From contig JAILFN010000086.1 of the NCBI GenBank assembly GCA_024697545.1, positions 1 through 64,000 of the forward strand: a DNA stretch of 64,000 nt, written 5' to 3'. Position 1 is the first letter of the stretch. Each line of letters starts with the position of its first letter. Shown in pieces: positions 14,567 through 23,711 of this stretch. The position numbers were made by a program, and so were the translations under genes. Below the pieces are notes generated by a model, which saw only the letters and a program-made list of their open reading frames with translations, searched no databases and was not told where the DNA came from. The DNA is from Ruminococcus sp. Lineage in GTDB: Bacteria > Bacillota > Clostridia > Oscillospirales > Ruminococcaceae.

Positions 14567-15595
14567 TCAGACCTCCGCACGGCTGCCGTACATCTTCTCG
14601 TAGTAGTTCTGATACTCGCCGGAAATGATGGTCTCCCACCACTCCTTGTTGTCGAGGTACCACTGTATTGTCTTCTTGATGCCGTCCGCAAACTTTGTCT
14701 CGGGCAGCCAGCCGAGCTCGTTGTGTATCTTGGTCGGGTCGATGGCGTAGCGCATATCGTGACCCTTTCTGTCCTCAACGTGCGTGATAAGGCTTTCGGG
14801 CTTGCCGAGTTCCTTACAAATCAGCTTGACAATGTCGATATTCTTCATCTCGTTGTGTCCGCCGACATTGTACACTTCACCCACGCGACCCTTGTGGATT
14901 ATCAGGTCGATAGCGCGGCAGTGATCCTCGACATACAACCAGTCGCGGACGTTCAGACCCTCGCCGTAAACAGGCAGAGGCTTGTCAGCCAGTGCGTTGG
15001 CGATCATCAGCGGGATAAGCTTCTCGGGGAAGTGGTAGGGTCCGTAGTTGTTTGAGCAGCGGCTGATAGTCACCGGCAGACCGTAGGTTCTGTGGTACGC
15101 CATTACCAGCAGATCTGCACCCGCCTTTGAAGAGCTGTAAGGGCTGCTCGTGTGTATCGGAGTCTCCTCGGTGAAGAACAGGTCGGGGCGGTCAAGCGGC
15201 AGGTCGCCGTAGACCTCGTCGGTGGAGACCTGATGATAACGCTTTATGCCGTACTTGCGGCAGGCGTCCATCAGCACCTGTGTGCCGAGTATGTTGGTCT
15301 TGAGGAATATCTCGGGGTTCTCGATGGAGCGGTCAACGTGGCTCTCCGCTGCGAAGTTCACAACGATATCGGGCTTTTCTTCCTCGAACAGCTTGTAGAT
15401 AGCCTCACGGTCGCAGATGTCTATCTTTACGAAGCGGAAATTCGGGTTCTGCATCACGGGTTCAAGTGTGCTGAGGTTTCCCGCATAGGTCAGCTTGTCA
15501 AGACATACGATGCGGTAGTCTGGATAGGTGCCGAGCATATGAAAAACGAAGTTCGAGCCGATAAAGCCCGCACCGCCTGTTACGAAAATAGTCAT
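14567..15595 (-). CDS. rfbB: dTDP-glucose 4,6-dehydratase RfbB
   Basis: A 342-residue extended short-chain dehydrogenase that turns dTDP-glucose into dTDP-4-keto-6-deoxyglucose with bound NAD+. It has the Rossmann loop GGAGFIG at residues 7-13, the AAESHVDRS stretch, STDEVYG, and the catalytic YSSSK. A GGAGG site precedes the ATG. It belongs to the rfbACBD operon, 11 nt after rfbC. Confidence 0.96.
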   Translation of the reverse strand: MTIFVTGGAGFIGSNFVFHMLGTYPDYRIVCLDKLTYAGNLSTLEPVMQNPNFRFVKIDICDREAIYKLFEEEKPDIVVNFAAESHVDRSIENPEIFLKTNILGTQVLMDACRKYGIKRYHQVSTDEVYGDLPLDRPDLFFTEETPIHTSSPYSSSKAGADLLVMAYHRTYGLPVTISRCSNNYGPYHFPEKLIPLMIANALADKPLPVYGEGLNVRDWLYVEDHCRAIDLIIHKGRVGEVYNVGGHNEMKNIDIVKLICKELGKPESLITHVEDRKGHDMRYAIDPTKIHNELGWLPETKFADGIKKTIQWYLDNKEWWETIISGEYQNYYEKMYGSRAEV

Positions 15596-15606
15596 ACTGA
15601 TCCTCC

Positions 15607-16158
15607 TTAAAATTCTATCTTGGATTCCGCGAGCGAGGGGTGTACCTTGTCCTTTTCGCTCAGTATTATCTCACCAACATCGGGCCATTCTATGCCGATA
15701 GCGGGGTCGTTCCACATTATGCCGCCCTCGTCCTCGGGGTGGTAAACGTCATCGCACTTGTAGGCAAACTCGGCGTAATCGCTGACTACCACAAAGCCGT
15801 GTGCAAATCCGCGCGGGATCATGAACTGCCTGTGGTTTTCTTCCGAAAGCAGAACGCCGACCCACTTGCCGTAGGTCTTGCTGCCCTTGCGAAGATCGAC
15901 CGCTACATCGAACACCTCGCCTTTGATAACGCGGACGAGCTTTGCCTGCGGATGAGTTTTCTGAAAGTGAAGTCCCCTCAGCACACCCTTTCGGGAGCTT
16001 GACTGATTGTCCTGAACGAAGTTGTAATCAAGCCCTGCCGCCTTGAAATCGCTGTCTTTGTATGTCTCCATGAAGTAGCCGCGGTTGTCGCCGTAGGTCT
16101 TGACATCTATTATGTAAACACCATCAATGTCGGTCTTATTGAATGTAAAATTTCCCAT
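15607..16158 (-). CDS. rfbC: dTDP-4-dehydrorhamnose 3,5-epimerase RfbC
   Basis: A 183-residue cupin-fold epimerase that inverts C3 and C5 of dTDP-4-keto-6-deoxyglucose. The active-site stretch GVLRGLHFQ contains the catalytic His, and later FDVAVDLR and IPRGFAHGF blocks are typical. It lies 10 nt after rfbA and is part of the same transcript. Confidence 0.95.
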   Translation of the reverse strand: MGNFTFNKTDIDGVYIIDVKTYGDNRGYFMETYKDSDFKAAGLDYNFVQDNQSSSRKGVLRGLHFQKTHPQAKLVRVIKGEVFDVAVDLRKGSKTYGKWVGVLLSEENHRQFMIPRGFAHGFVVVSDYAEFAYKCDDVYHPEDEGGIMWNDPAIGIEWPDVGEIILSEKDKVHPSLAESKIEF

Positions 16159-16168
16159 ATTGCACCCC

Positions 16169-17056
16169 TTAATATTTGATCTTGCCCTCGGCTACCTTTT
16201 TGAGGTGTGCGCCGTAAGGGGACTTGCCGTATTTCTCGGCGGACTTCATAAGCCCGTCGCGGTCTATCCAGCCGTTGATAAAAGCTATCTCTTCGGGAGC
16301 GGATATCTCGATGCCCTGCCGATTCTGAACCATCTGAACAAAGTTTGTCGCCTCCGCAAGGCTGTCCATCGTACCTGTATCGAGCCATGCAAAGCCGCGG
16401 CCTAAAAGCTGAACGTCCAGCAGACCGTCGTCCAGGTACATCTCGTTAAGAGTGGTTATCTCCAGCTCGCCGCGCGCGGAAGGCTTTACGGCGTTCGCCC
16501 TCGCGGAAACGCCCGCGGGGTAAAAGTAAAGTCCCGTCACAGCATAGTTTGACTTAGGCTCGGCGGGCTTTTCCTCGATCGAGACAGCCTGACCGTTCTC
16601 ATTGAATTCCACCACGCCGAAACGCTCCGGATCGGGAACATAGTAGCCGAAAACAGTTGCACGGTCGTTTTCCTCGGCATCCTTTTTAGCCGAACGCAGC
16701 AGACTGCCAAAGCCGTTGCCGTAGAATATGTTGTCGCCCAGCACCATAGCGCAGGCATCATCGCCTATGAACTCCTCGCCTAGAATGAAAGCCTGAGCCA
16801 GACCGTCGGGAGAGGGCTGAACTTTATAGCTGAGGTTTATCCCGTACTCCGAGCCGTCGCCGAGAAGTCTTTCAAAATTCGGCAGATCTGTCGGGGTGGA
16901 GATTATGAGTATGTCCTTTATCCCTGCCAGCATGAGCGTTGAAAGCGGATAGTAGACCATCGGCTTGTCGTAAACAGGCAGGAGCTGTTTTGATGTTACC
17001 ATCGTCAGCGGGTAAAGTCGTGTGCCGGAGCCACCGGCGAGAATGATTCCTTTCAT
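16169..17056 (-). CDS. rfbA: Glucose-1-phosphate thymidylyltransferase RfbA
   Basis: A 295-residue nucleotidyltransferase making dTDP-glucose from dTTP and glucose-1-phosphate, the first step to dTDP-rhamnose. The signature [11 protein letters not shown] is at the N-terminus, followed by [12 protein letters not shown], and LGDNIFYG further in. GAGG lies before the ATG and a promoter is present upstream. First gene of rfbACBD. It supplies rhamnose for the nearby polysaccharide locus, whose GT2 at 28430 resembles rhamnosyltransferases. Confidence 0.96.
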   Translation of the reverse strand: MKGIILAGGSGTRLYPLTMVTSKQLLPVYDKPMVYYPLSTLMLAGIKDILIISTPTDLPNFERLLGDGSEYGINLSYKVQPSPDGLAQAFILGEEFIGDDACAMVLGDNIFYGNGFGSLLRSAKKDAEENDRATVFGYYVPDPERFGVVEFNENGQAVSIEEKPAEPKSNYAVTGLYFYPAGVSARANAVKPSARGELEITTLNEMYLDDGLLDVQLLGRGFAWLDTGTMDSLAEATNFVQMVQNRQGIEISAPEEIAFINGWIDRDGLMKSAEKYGKSPYGAHLKKVAEGKIKY

Positions 17057-17564
17057 ATCAATACCTCTGAATGTTTATTTCGGGCGCTGTATCGTATGAA
17101 GACACAGCTGCCCTTCGTTTAATCACACTATCCTTTATTATACTATATTATATATATCCTTGTCAACCCATTTTTATTAAGGTATTCTTAATGAGCTAAG
17201 ACGTAAAGCGCCGAAGGACGTTGTATATCTCCCGCCTTAAAGTTGTCTGCACAAGGCGCAGACAACGTCAGATGAAAATATAAATACCTACGCAACAAAG
17301 ATATTATAAACAGCTAAATATTTAAACATATTTACCACTATATTTGTTACTTACTGTACTAAAGTAATAAATTCATATAACAAACTTTAGGCAGTTTGCC
17401 AATTGAAAACGTTTAAGGAATGTGATAAAATATGTACAAGATTAGGAGATATAATGTCGAGTGGTGAAGATCCGGCAACAATACATATTTCCTGATTCAT
17501 GGAAAAGTTGTACGTTTAAAAGGACGTGCAAAGACAAAAATGAAATTCTATGGAGGGATTTTCG
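17057..17564. promoter_or_regulatory. Divergent intergenic region, rfbA / secreted protein
   Basis: On the minus strand TTGACA (17161-17166), 18-nt spacer, TATAAT (17137-17142) serves rfbACBD. On the plus strand TTGAAA (17403-17408), 17-nt spacer, TAAAAT (17426-17431) serves the secreted protein at 17565. Between them an inverted repeat GTTGTCTG/CAGACAAC (17242-17266) without a T-run could be an operator or transcript hairpin. A short ORF in the plus leader is listed separately. The rest is AT-rich with no further signal. Confidence 0.7.
17454..17495 (+). CDS. Possible 13-residue leader peptide
   Basis: ATG preceded by AGGAGA and followed by 12 more sense codons (SSGEDPATIHIS) and TGA, located in the transcript leader of the secreted protein at 17565. 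The good ribosome site is the only support; coding cannot be proven at this length. Confidence 0.3.
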   Translation: MSSGEDPATIHIS

Positions 17565-18761
17565 ATGAAAATGACAAAAGCAGCAAGCAAAGTAGCAGCA
17601 ATTCTCTGCGCAGCAGCATTCATTGTTCCTACCGGCGCAATGGCAGTTTCCGCTGATACCGCAGCACAGGCTCCCGCTTTCGCTTCCGTAGGCGATTCCA
17701 TTCCTACCTGGACCGTTACAACCGTTACCGGCGATCAGTTTGCTAAGGCCGGCAGCACCTTCAGCTTCACCGTAAATGTAGGCGACTGGGTAAACAACGC
17801 TACATATCAGTGGCAGGTAGCTTACTATGGCACTAACTATAACTGGCAGGACATCAGCGGCGCAACAGGCGCTACCCTGAAGGGCACTATGACCTCTAAG
17901 CTCAACGGCGCACACGTTAGATGCGTTGTTAAGGACCTTGACAGAGGCCGAACCGAGGAGAGCGTAGTAAGAACCCTCAGCTCTCTTGAGGCTTCCGCTA
18001 AGCTCGGCACTCCCGTTAAGGAGTCTGACGGCTACTACAAGATCCCCCTGACCATAACCGGTCTGAAGAACAACGCTATCGGCTCCTTCTGCCCCAAGTT
18101 CACTGTTAATACCGCTTCTATCGACGGTATCGAGTTCGAGTACAGTGATGCAGTTGAATCCACCGGCGACAACATGGGCTTCGGCTTCTTCCAGCAGAAC
18201 AACCCCATCGACGATGACGGCGATGGAAAGACCGACAGAGTTGAGAAGGTTGCTAACCAGTATCGTCTCCAGTACGCTACTGTTTTGAAGCCTGCTGTAC
18301 TCGGTTCCGACAACGTATTCGGTTATCTCTATGTAAAGCCCAAGAGCGGTGTTACCTCTCTCGATATAACAATGGCTGAGGATGACAATGCTGTCCTGTA
18401 CGGTGACGATGATCAGTACGAAGGCAACGCTTTTTACGGCATGACCTACACCGGCACCAAGATCGGCGGTTCTTCCTCCTCTGCTACATATCCTACCAAC
18501 GTTCAGGTACAGTACAGCGAAGCTTATCATCAGGTAAGATTCACCTGGGACAAGGTTGCAGGCGCTGACAGATACGGCATCGCAGTTTACCTCGCTGGCA
18601 AGTGGAGAATCCAGACCCAGAGCCTGACCTCTACTTCCTACACCACTCCCAAGAACATGACTCCCGGCAAGACCTACAAGGTTGCTATCGCTGCAAGAGT
18701 TGGCGGCACATGGGATGTTGCAGGCGCTGTTAAGAACGCTGTTTCCATCACCGTTAAGTAA
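17565..18761 (+). CDS. Secreted protein with C-terminal Fn3-like domain
   Basis: A 398-residue exported protein. Residues 1-32 form a signal peptide with cleavage likely after AVSA-D. A beta-rich domain follows with a VxxxxG-F-TVNVGDW block, then a stretch (IPLTITGLKNNAIGSFCPKF) spaced like a cohesin-type beta-sandwich, then DDDGDGKTDRV, a calcium-loop pattern. The last 90 residues (VQVQYSEAYHQVRFTWDKV onward) are a fibronectin type III-like domain. Start 17565 is chosen because GGAGG lies 8 nt upstream; 17550 would include the ribosome site. Probably a cell-surface or matrix protein; a true cohesin function is unproven. Codons are strongly biased, suggesting high expression. Confidence 0.75.
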   Translation: MKMTKAASKVAAILCAAAFIVPTGAMAVSADTAAQAPAFASVGDSIPTWTVTTVTGDQFAKAGSTFSFTVNVGDWVNNATYQWQVAYYGTNYNWQDISGATGATLKGTMTSKLNGAHVRCVVKDLDRGRTEESVVRTLSSLEASAKLGTPVKESDGYYKIPLTITGLKNNAIGSFCPKFTVNTASIDGIEFEYSDAVESTGDNMGFGFFQQNNPIDDDGDGKTDRVEKVANQYRLQYATVLKPAVLGSDNVFGYLYVKPKSGVTSLDITMAEDDNAVLYGDDDQYEGNAFYGMTYTGTKIGGSSSSATYPTNVQVQYSEAYHQVRFTWDKVAGADRYGIAVYLAGKWRIQTQSLTSTSYTTPKNMTPGKTYKVAIAARVGGTWDVAGAVKNAVSITVK

Positions 18762-18795
18762 TTAACGTCTGACAGTCAGTACAAAATGATATCAT

Positions 18796-18829
18796 GCCGA
18801 CGGTTTCTTCTGAAGCCGTCGGCTTTTTA
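18796..18829 (+). terminator. Terminator of the secreted Fn3 protein
   Basis: GCCGACGG/CCGTCGGC stem followed by five T. Confidence 0.9.
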
Positions 18830-18845
18830 TATGCCCGAACGGCGC

Positions 18846-18877
18846 AAAAAAAGGCATCTCCCGAAGAAGATGCCTTT
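18846..18877 (-). terminator. Terminator of the manC operon
   Basis: AAAGGCATCT/AGATGCCTTT stem followed on the minus strand by a run of seven T. Confidence 0.88.
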
Positions 18878-18892
18878 CCGTATCATGTTATA

Positions 18893-20047
18893 TCATAAAG
18901 CTTCGATCATCCCGCGCAGGTTGTCGCAGAAGATGTCATAGGTAAAGTTCCCGAGCACCCTTTCTCTGCCCGCACCGCCGAGCTTTTGACGAAGCTCGGG
19001 ATCGTCCGCAAGCTTCTCGAGCGCCTTGGCGTAAGCCCTGCTGTCGGAGTTGGGACATTCAAGCCCCGTAACGTCCTTGACATTTACATAATTCACTCCG
19101 CTGCCGGATATCGTGAATGTCACTGCGGGCTTTCCGAAGTACATTCCCTCAGCCAGCGCGATGCCGAACGCTTCGTTCTTCGTCACCGAAGGGAAGCAGA
19201 AGATATCGCAGGCAAGCAGGCAGGCTATAAGCTCGTTGTCGCTGATCTTTCCTAGGAAGTGTACCTTGCTGTCGCCCTGCGCTTCCTTCATCAGCATACC
19301 CGTAAGCTCGCCCTTTCCGCCTATGAGTATCGCAAACCTGTCATCAAGATACCTGCTCGCTTCAACAAGCTTTATGAATCCCTTGTAAGGGATATGCCTG
19401 CCGAGACCGAAGCAGATGATCTTGTCCTTGTATTTCTTTTTGATCTTCGCCGAAAGCTCCTCGATCTCGGGGGTGACTTTCAGGCGTTCGTTGTTTATGC
19501 AGTTGGGAATAACGATGCACTTGTCCTCGAATCTGCTGAGGAACGGGCTGCCCTTGATATAGTTCGGGCTTGTGGCGACTATCTTGTCCGCCCTTTTAAG
19601 AAGCTCGATATTCTGCGTGTAGAAGAACTTTGAGAGTATCTTCTGCTTTGTGATATCAAGATGCCAGTATACCACCAGCTTGAAATCCATCCTTTTGTAT
19701 TTCAGAAGCATCTGAGATACGAACGGATTGGGATAATGGAACACGACGATATCGGGGCGAAACTCCTCCATGACCTTTTTCAGCTCTTTTGCATAGGTCA
19801 GCGAGAGTGCCTGCGAGGACACCTTAACTGCCGTTCCGCAGCGGATGACCTCAACTCCGTCGATGTTATCATGTACCGTCTGCCCCCTGTGAGTCGTGAC
19901 CCCGTCGGTAGTCGCGTCCTCGTTGAAGCAGATTATCTTCTGCTCATAGTCGCCGCCCTTCAGCGCAGCGGTGATGTCAGCCGCGACCTCCTCAACTCCG
20001 CCTATGAACGGATAATAATATTTGGATATGTGCAATACCTTTTTCAA
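18893..20047 (-). CDS. Glycosyltransferase family 4
   Basis: A 384-residue GT-B glycosyltransferase, transferring a sugar from a nucleotide donor with retention. The N-terminal domain starts ISKYYYPFIGGVEEVA, the usual acceptor-side loop, and the C-terminal domain carries the E-x7-E motif in KNEAFGIALAEG followed by GKPAV. Cytoplasmic, peripheral to the membrane. It is the last gene of the manC-acyltransferase-GT operon. Given manC in the same operon, mannose is a plausible donor, but this is inference. Confidence 0.9.
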   Translation of the reverse strand: MKKVLHISKYYYPFIGGVEEVAADITAALKGGDYEQKIICFNEDATTDGVTTHRGQTVHDNIDGVEVIRCGTAVKVSSQALSLTYAKELKKVMEEFRPDIVVFHYPNPFVSQMLLKYKRMDFKLVVYWHLDITKQKILSKFFYTQNIELLKRADKIVATSPNYIKGSPFLSRFEDKCIVIPNCINNERLKVTPEIEELSAKIKKKYKDKIICFGLGRHIPYKGFIKLVEASRYLDDRFAILIGGKGELTGMLMKEAQGDSKVHFLGKISDNELIACLLACDIFCFPSVTKNEAFGIALAEGMYFGKPAVTFTISGSGVNYVNVKDVTGLECPNSDSRAYAKALEKLADDPELRQKLGGAGRERVLGNFTYDIFCDNLRGMIEAL

Positions 20048-20066
20048 TTCAAAAACTCCAATAAAG

Positions 20067-21059
20067 TTATTTCAGCGCCGCCTCAATATCCTTTGCCTTT
20101 TTGAGCATCGGCTTTTCGACAAACCGCGTCAGCAGATAAGCCAGCACCAGACTTGCCGCGAACTTTAGGATAATAAATCCGATAAGCTTCGGCGCGGAAG
20201 ACTCGGTGTCGATAAATTTTTCAAGTATGATATGCGGGATATCAGCCGCAAGGAAGAAGGAAAATCCAACGCTTCCCAGCTTGTTCATAGCATCCGCCGA
20301 GACCTCCGTACCTTTCGCCGCAGCAAACAGCGCTATGCCTGCCGCATAGGCTATGACGTAGCCCAAAGCTTCATCCCTGTAGGAAAGCATAACGCTCGGC
20401 AGGAATATCACCGCAAAAATGACAAGGTACCTGACCATGCCCTTGAGGCTCCCGCACTCGGAGTACTTTACCCCGATGACAGCGAGAAGCATCAGCAGCC
20501 CGAAGGCAGTCGGAAGCGGCTTGCCGCTAAAGTATCTCATGACCGCAACAGCAAGGGTCAGCAGAGACACCGATATGAAAAGAACGTCCGTCCGACGCGC
20601 ACCACGCTTGTCTCCGCCTTCAAAGAAATCGGGCGGCAGCAGAGCCAGCATCACAAAGAAGCAGACCTGTATCGGCATCATCCAGCTGGAGCCGATTATG
20701 CAGTCTGAGCCCAGAAACTCATTGAACAGCGTCATATTGAGCAAGAGGTCCTTGAGGTGTACGAAGAAGTCCGCGTTCCACGCGAGTATCTTCACAACGT
20801 AAGTGGCGATAAGTATCAGCCAGAACACGGGATACATCCTTACAAAGCGGTTGAAGAGATACTGCTTTTTCGTCCGCTTTCTTCTCGACTGTATCGCAAG
20901 GTAGCCCATTATAAGAAAAAACAGCGCAACGCCCGTCCTGCCGATGGCAAAGTTCACGACATGAGGCAAAGGTATCGGAAGATGCGCCGTAAACACAAGC
21001 AGTGCCGCAATGCCCCTGAGAGTCGATATCCATTTGTAATTCTTCTCGCTGACGCTCAT
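20067..21059 (-). CDS. Acyltransferase 3 family membrane protein (polysaccharide O-acetylation)
   Basis: A 330-residue integral membrane protein with about ten hydrophobic segments. The N-terminus WISTLRGIAALLVFTAHLP and the block FFLIMGYLA with FNRFVRMYPVFW are the hallmarks of the acyltransferase 3 (OafA/ExoZ) family, which moves acetyl or similar groups onto sugars. The essential His is in FTAH. It overlaps manC by 4 nt, so it is translationally coupled, and probably decorates the polysaccharide made by this locus. Confidence 0.88.
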   Translation of the reverse strand: MSVSEKNYKWISTLRGIAALLVFTAHLPIPLPHVVNFAIGRTGVALFFLIMGYLAIQSRRKRTKKQYLFNRFVRMYPVFWLILIATYVVKILAWNADFFVHLKDLLLNMTLFNEFLGSDCIIGSSWMMPIQVCFFVMLALLPPDFFEGGDKRGARRTDVLFISVSLLTLAVAVMRYFSGKPLPTAFGLLMLLAVIGVKYSECGSLKGMVRYLVIFAVIFLPSVMLSYRDEALGYVIAYAAGIALFAAAKGTEVSADAMNKLGSVGFSFFLAADIPHIILEKFIDTESSAPKLIGFIILKFAASLVLAYLLTRFVEKPMLKKAKDIEAALK

Positions 21060-22387
21060 ATATCAACTCCGCCGTTGCCGTATTGGTCGTATACTATCTT
21101 ATCTTTCCTGCTGATATTCTCACCGATCTGCACTTCGATTATGGTCATATCGGTGTCGGCGATTATCATATGTTTAACGCCCGCCCTCGCGCCGACGTTG
21201 TCGCCCGGCTTTACGGAGATCTCCTCGCCGTCGATGATGAACCTGCCCTCTCCCGAGAGCACCGTCCAAGCCTCATCGCGGTGCTTATGGCTCTGATATT
21301 TCATACGGTTGCCCGCCAAAAGCTTGATCTTTACGGTCATAGACTGGGGCTCGGTGTCGATAACGGTATATGTGCCCCAGGACTTCTCGGCGAAGTGCGC
21401 CGTTCCCGCGATCTTCTCGACGTAAGGCTTCATGTAGCCGCTTCGTTCCTTATCGGAAACGAGTATGCCGTCGCCGCTCACCGCTATGACCATGTTATGA
21501 CAGCCCATAGCGAGCACAGGAATGCCGAGCTCGTTTATGACCTGAGTGTTCTCGCAGGTCTCGTCAAGGGTAACATCGCCCTTTGAGGTGTCTGCCATGA
21601 CTTCGGTCATCATATTCCAGGTGCCGACGTCCTTCCACCTTCCCGAATAGCGCACCACCTGTATCGAGCTTTCCTTCTCGACCACAGCGTAGTCAAATGA
21701 GATCTTGTTGAGATGCTCATACTTTTCGCGAAGCTCCTCATAACCCGAAGCGCCCGTTATCTCCCTGACCTTATCTATGATATACCCGAGCTTGAACGCA
21801 AAAACGCCCGCATTCCAGAGAGCGCCCTGATCGAGGTATTCCCTTGCCGTAGCGACATCGGGCTTTTCCTTGAATGACCTCACGCGGCTGAGCTCAGCCT
21901 TTTCCTCGGGTATGATGTATCCGTACTTGTCGGAAGGATAGGTAGGCTCGATACCCATAAGAGTAAGGTTGGTCCTGCCCTCCTGCACCAGCGCTTCGAG
22001 CGATCTTACACACTCGTAATAGCTGTCATCAACATAAGGATCGACAGGGCATACGATTATGCACTCTTCCCTGTCCACCTTCTTTACATCAAAAAGATAT
22101 TCCGAAGCAAGAGCGATAGCGGGAAAAGTATCGCGCCTGCAAGGTTCTATGCAGACCGAGACCTTGTCACCCAGCTGGTTCCTGATGGCGCTGACCTGTC
22201 CCTGAGAGGTAGCGATGGTAACGCCTGCATCGCTGACCGATGTTATCTGACGGTAAACGCGCTGGAGCATAGACTCATAGCGATCCTCATCATTTTTGAA
22301 CAGTCGTATGAACTGTTTGCTTTGTATATCATTTGACAGCGGCCAGAGCCTCTTTCCGCTCCCGCCTGACAATAAGATTATATTCAT
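21056..22387 (-). CDS. manC: Mannose-1-phosphate guanylyltransferase (ManC type)
   Basis: A 443-residue enzyme making GDP-mannose from GTP and mannose-1-phosphate. The nucleotidyltransferase signature LSGGSGKRLWPLSND opens the protein, FKEKPD is the substrate-binding block, and a C-terminal cupin domain (QSHKHRDEAW, IIDGEE) is of the mannose-6-phosphate isomerase II type, so it may be bifunctional. An AGGGGA ribosome site precedes the ATG. First gene of a three-gene operon with an acyltransferase and a GT4. Confidence 0.92.
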   Translation of the reverse strand: MNIILLSGGSGKRLWPLSNDIQSKQFIRLFKNDEDRYESMLQRVYRQITSVSDAGVTIATSQGQVSAIRNQLGDKVSVCIEPCRRDTFPAIALASEYLFDVKKVDREECIIVCPVDPYVDDSYYECVRSLEALVQEGRTNLTLMGIEPTYPSDKYGYIIPEEKAELSRVRSFKEKPDVATAREYLDQGALWNAGVFAFKLGYIIDKVREITGASGYEELREKYEHLNKISFDYAVVEKESSIQVVRYSGRWKDVGTWNMMTEVMADTSKGDVTLDETCENTQVINELGIPVLAMGCHNMVIAVSGDGILVSDKERSGYMKPYVEKIAGTAHFAEKSWGTYTVIDTEPQSMTVKIKLLAGNRMKYQSHKHRDEAWTVLSGEGRFIIDGEEISVKPGDNVGARAGVKHMIIADTDMTIIEVQIGENISRKDKIVYDQYGNGGVDI

Positions 22388-22898
22388 TTCTATCCCCTAA
22401 AATGGTTTATACAGATCACAAAGACCAACAATGTCTTTTCGACCTTTAAGCATACCGAGACCAGTATACAATATTAATTTTACTATAAGAACGCAATTTT
22501 GTCAATTAAATTGTGTTGAATATTGAAAAGAAAACGTTACCAATTCAAAAACAGTATATATACATTGCAGAAAAACGGAGCGGAAGGGTGAAAAAGAGGC
22601 TTTCCGTACCGCCGCATAAAAGCCTGTCCCCTGCCGTTTTTTATAGTTCTTCCATTTTTGTCCATTGTATTTATGTACAGTTTTTCGACTAGTTTTTAAG
22701 GAAATATATGCTTTGGTAATAATCGTTAAAAGATAGCGGCGCTATCATGCTATATTATTAACATTGATGAAAAAAATGGCGAAATCATTGACTTTGCGCT
22801 ATTTTTGTGCTATAATAACTAATAAAAATAACTAACAATACGCAGTTTCGGCAGATGAAAACAGTATAATCATTATTATCAAGTTATGGGGAATATTA
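22388..22898. promoter_or_regulatory. Divergent promoter region of the two polysaccharide operons
   Basis: On the minus strand TTGACA (22500-22505), 17-nt spacer, TAAAAT (22477-22482) serves manC. On the plus strand TTGACT (22788-22793), 17-nt spacer, TATAAT (22811-22816) serves the priming sugar transferase. About 280 nt of AT-rich sequence lies between, including an AGCGGCGCT near-palindrome around 22736-22744; no operator of a known type was recognised. Confidence 0.75.
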
Positions 22899-23618
22899 AT
22901 GACTAATATAAATGCTCAGATGGAAACAAACGTTTTGACAGGCAATATCGAGATGATAGCCTTCAACGAAAAAGCATTGCAGGACAGCTTGAGAACAGCA
23001 CCTGCAAAGAGCACTTTCAAAAAAAAGCCGGTCTATGACGCAGTCAAGAGGACGTTCGATATCTTCTGCTCGCTCCTCGCACTGACGGTGCTTTCGCCGC
23101 TTATGCTGGCTGTTATGATATTGATAGTGATCGACGACTTCGGCAATCCTGTTTACACGCAGGACAGAGTCGGCAGGGACGGAAAGATCTTCAAGATCTA
23201 CAAGTTCCGCTCGATGTATAAAAAAGCCGACAAGAAGCGCGACGAGCTTCTTGCTCAGGATGAGAGCAAGGGTGCGAACTTCAAGATCAAGAACGATCCG
23301 AGGATCACCCGCATAGGTCATTTCATCAGAAAGACCTCCATCGACGAGCTGCCGCAGCTGGTGAATATACTGAAAGGCGAGATGTCGATCATAGGTCCCA
23401 GACCCTTTATCCCCAGAGAACAGGAAAAACTTCCCGAGGACAGGCTCCTCGTAAACCCCGGTCTTTCCTGCTACTGGCAGGTCGGCGGCAAGAATTCGCT
23501 GACAAAGGAAGAACAGATCGAACTCGACAGAAAGTATATAAGAGAACGTTCAATTGCAGTTGATATTAAAATAATTATAAAGACTATTTTATTCGTACTC
23601 AAACCCGGCAATTATTAA
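22899..23618 (+). CDS. Priming undecaprenyl-phosphate sugar transferase
   Basis: A 239-residue bacterial sugar transferase (Pfam family PF02397) that starts a lipid-linked repeat unit by moving a sugar phosphate onto undecaprenyl phosphate. One hydrophobic helix (LLALTVLSPLMLAVMILIV) precedes the conserved catalytic core: YKFRSM, TRIGHFIRKTSIDELPQL, MSIIGPRP and the PGLSCYWQV block. The short form without an N-terminal five-helix domain resembles EpsL/WsaP-type enzymes. It begins the plus-strand polysaccharide locus but is followed by a terminator-like hairpin. Confidence 0.93.
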   Translation: MTNINAQMETNVLTGNIEMIAFNEKALQDSLRTAPAKSTFKKKPVYDAVKRTFDIFCSLLALTVLSPLMLAVMILIVIDDFGNPVYTQDRVGRDGKIFKIYKFRSMYKKADKKRDELLAQDESKGANFKIKNDPRITRIGHFIRKTSIDELPQLVNILKGEMSIIGPRPFIPREQEKLPEDRLLVNPGLSCYWQVGGKNSLTKEEQIELDRKYIRERSIAVDIKIIIKTILFVLKPGNY

Positions 23619-23632
23619 GAAAATCCAAATCC

Positions 23633-23667
23633 GGTGCAGGTCATCTGTGATTCTGCACCATTTTTTA
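23633..23667 (+). terminator. Terminator-like hairpin inside the polysaccharide locus
   Basis: GGTGCAG/CTGCACC stem followed by ATTTTTT, between the priming transferase and the next gene. No clear promoter follows, so it may act as partial terminator or attenuator. Confidence 0.75.
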
Positions 23668-23711
23668 TGTAAATGACGGGAACGGTACGAGAAAACTCAG
23701 GAGTGCCGTAT

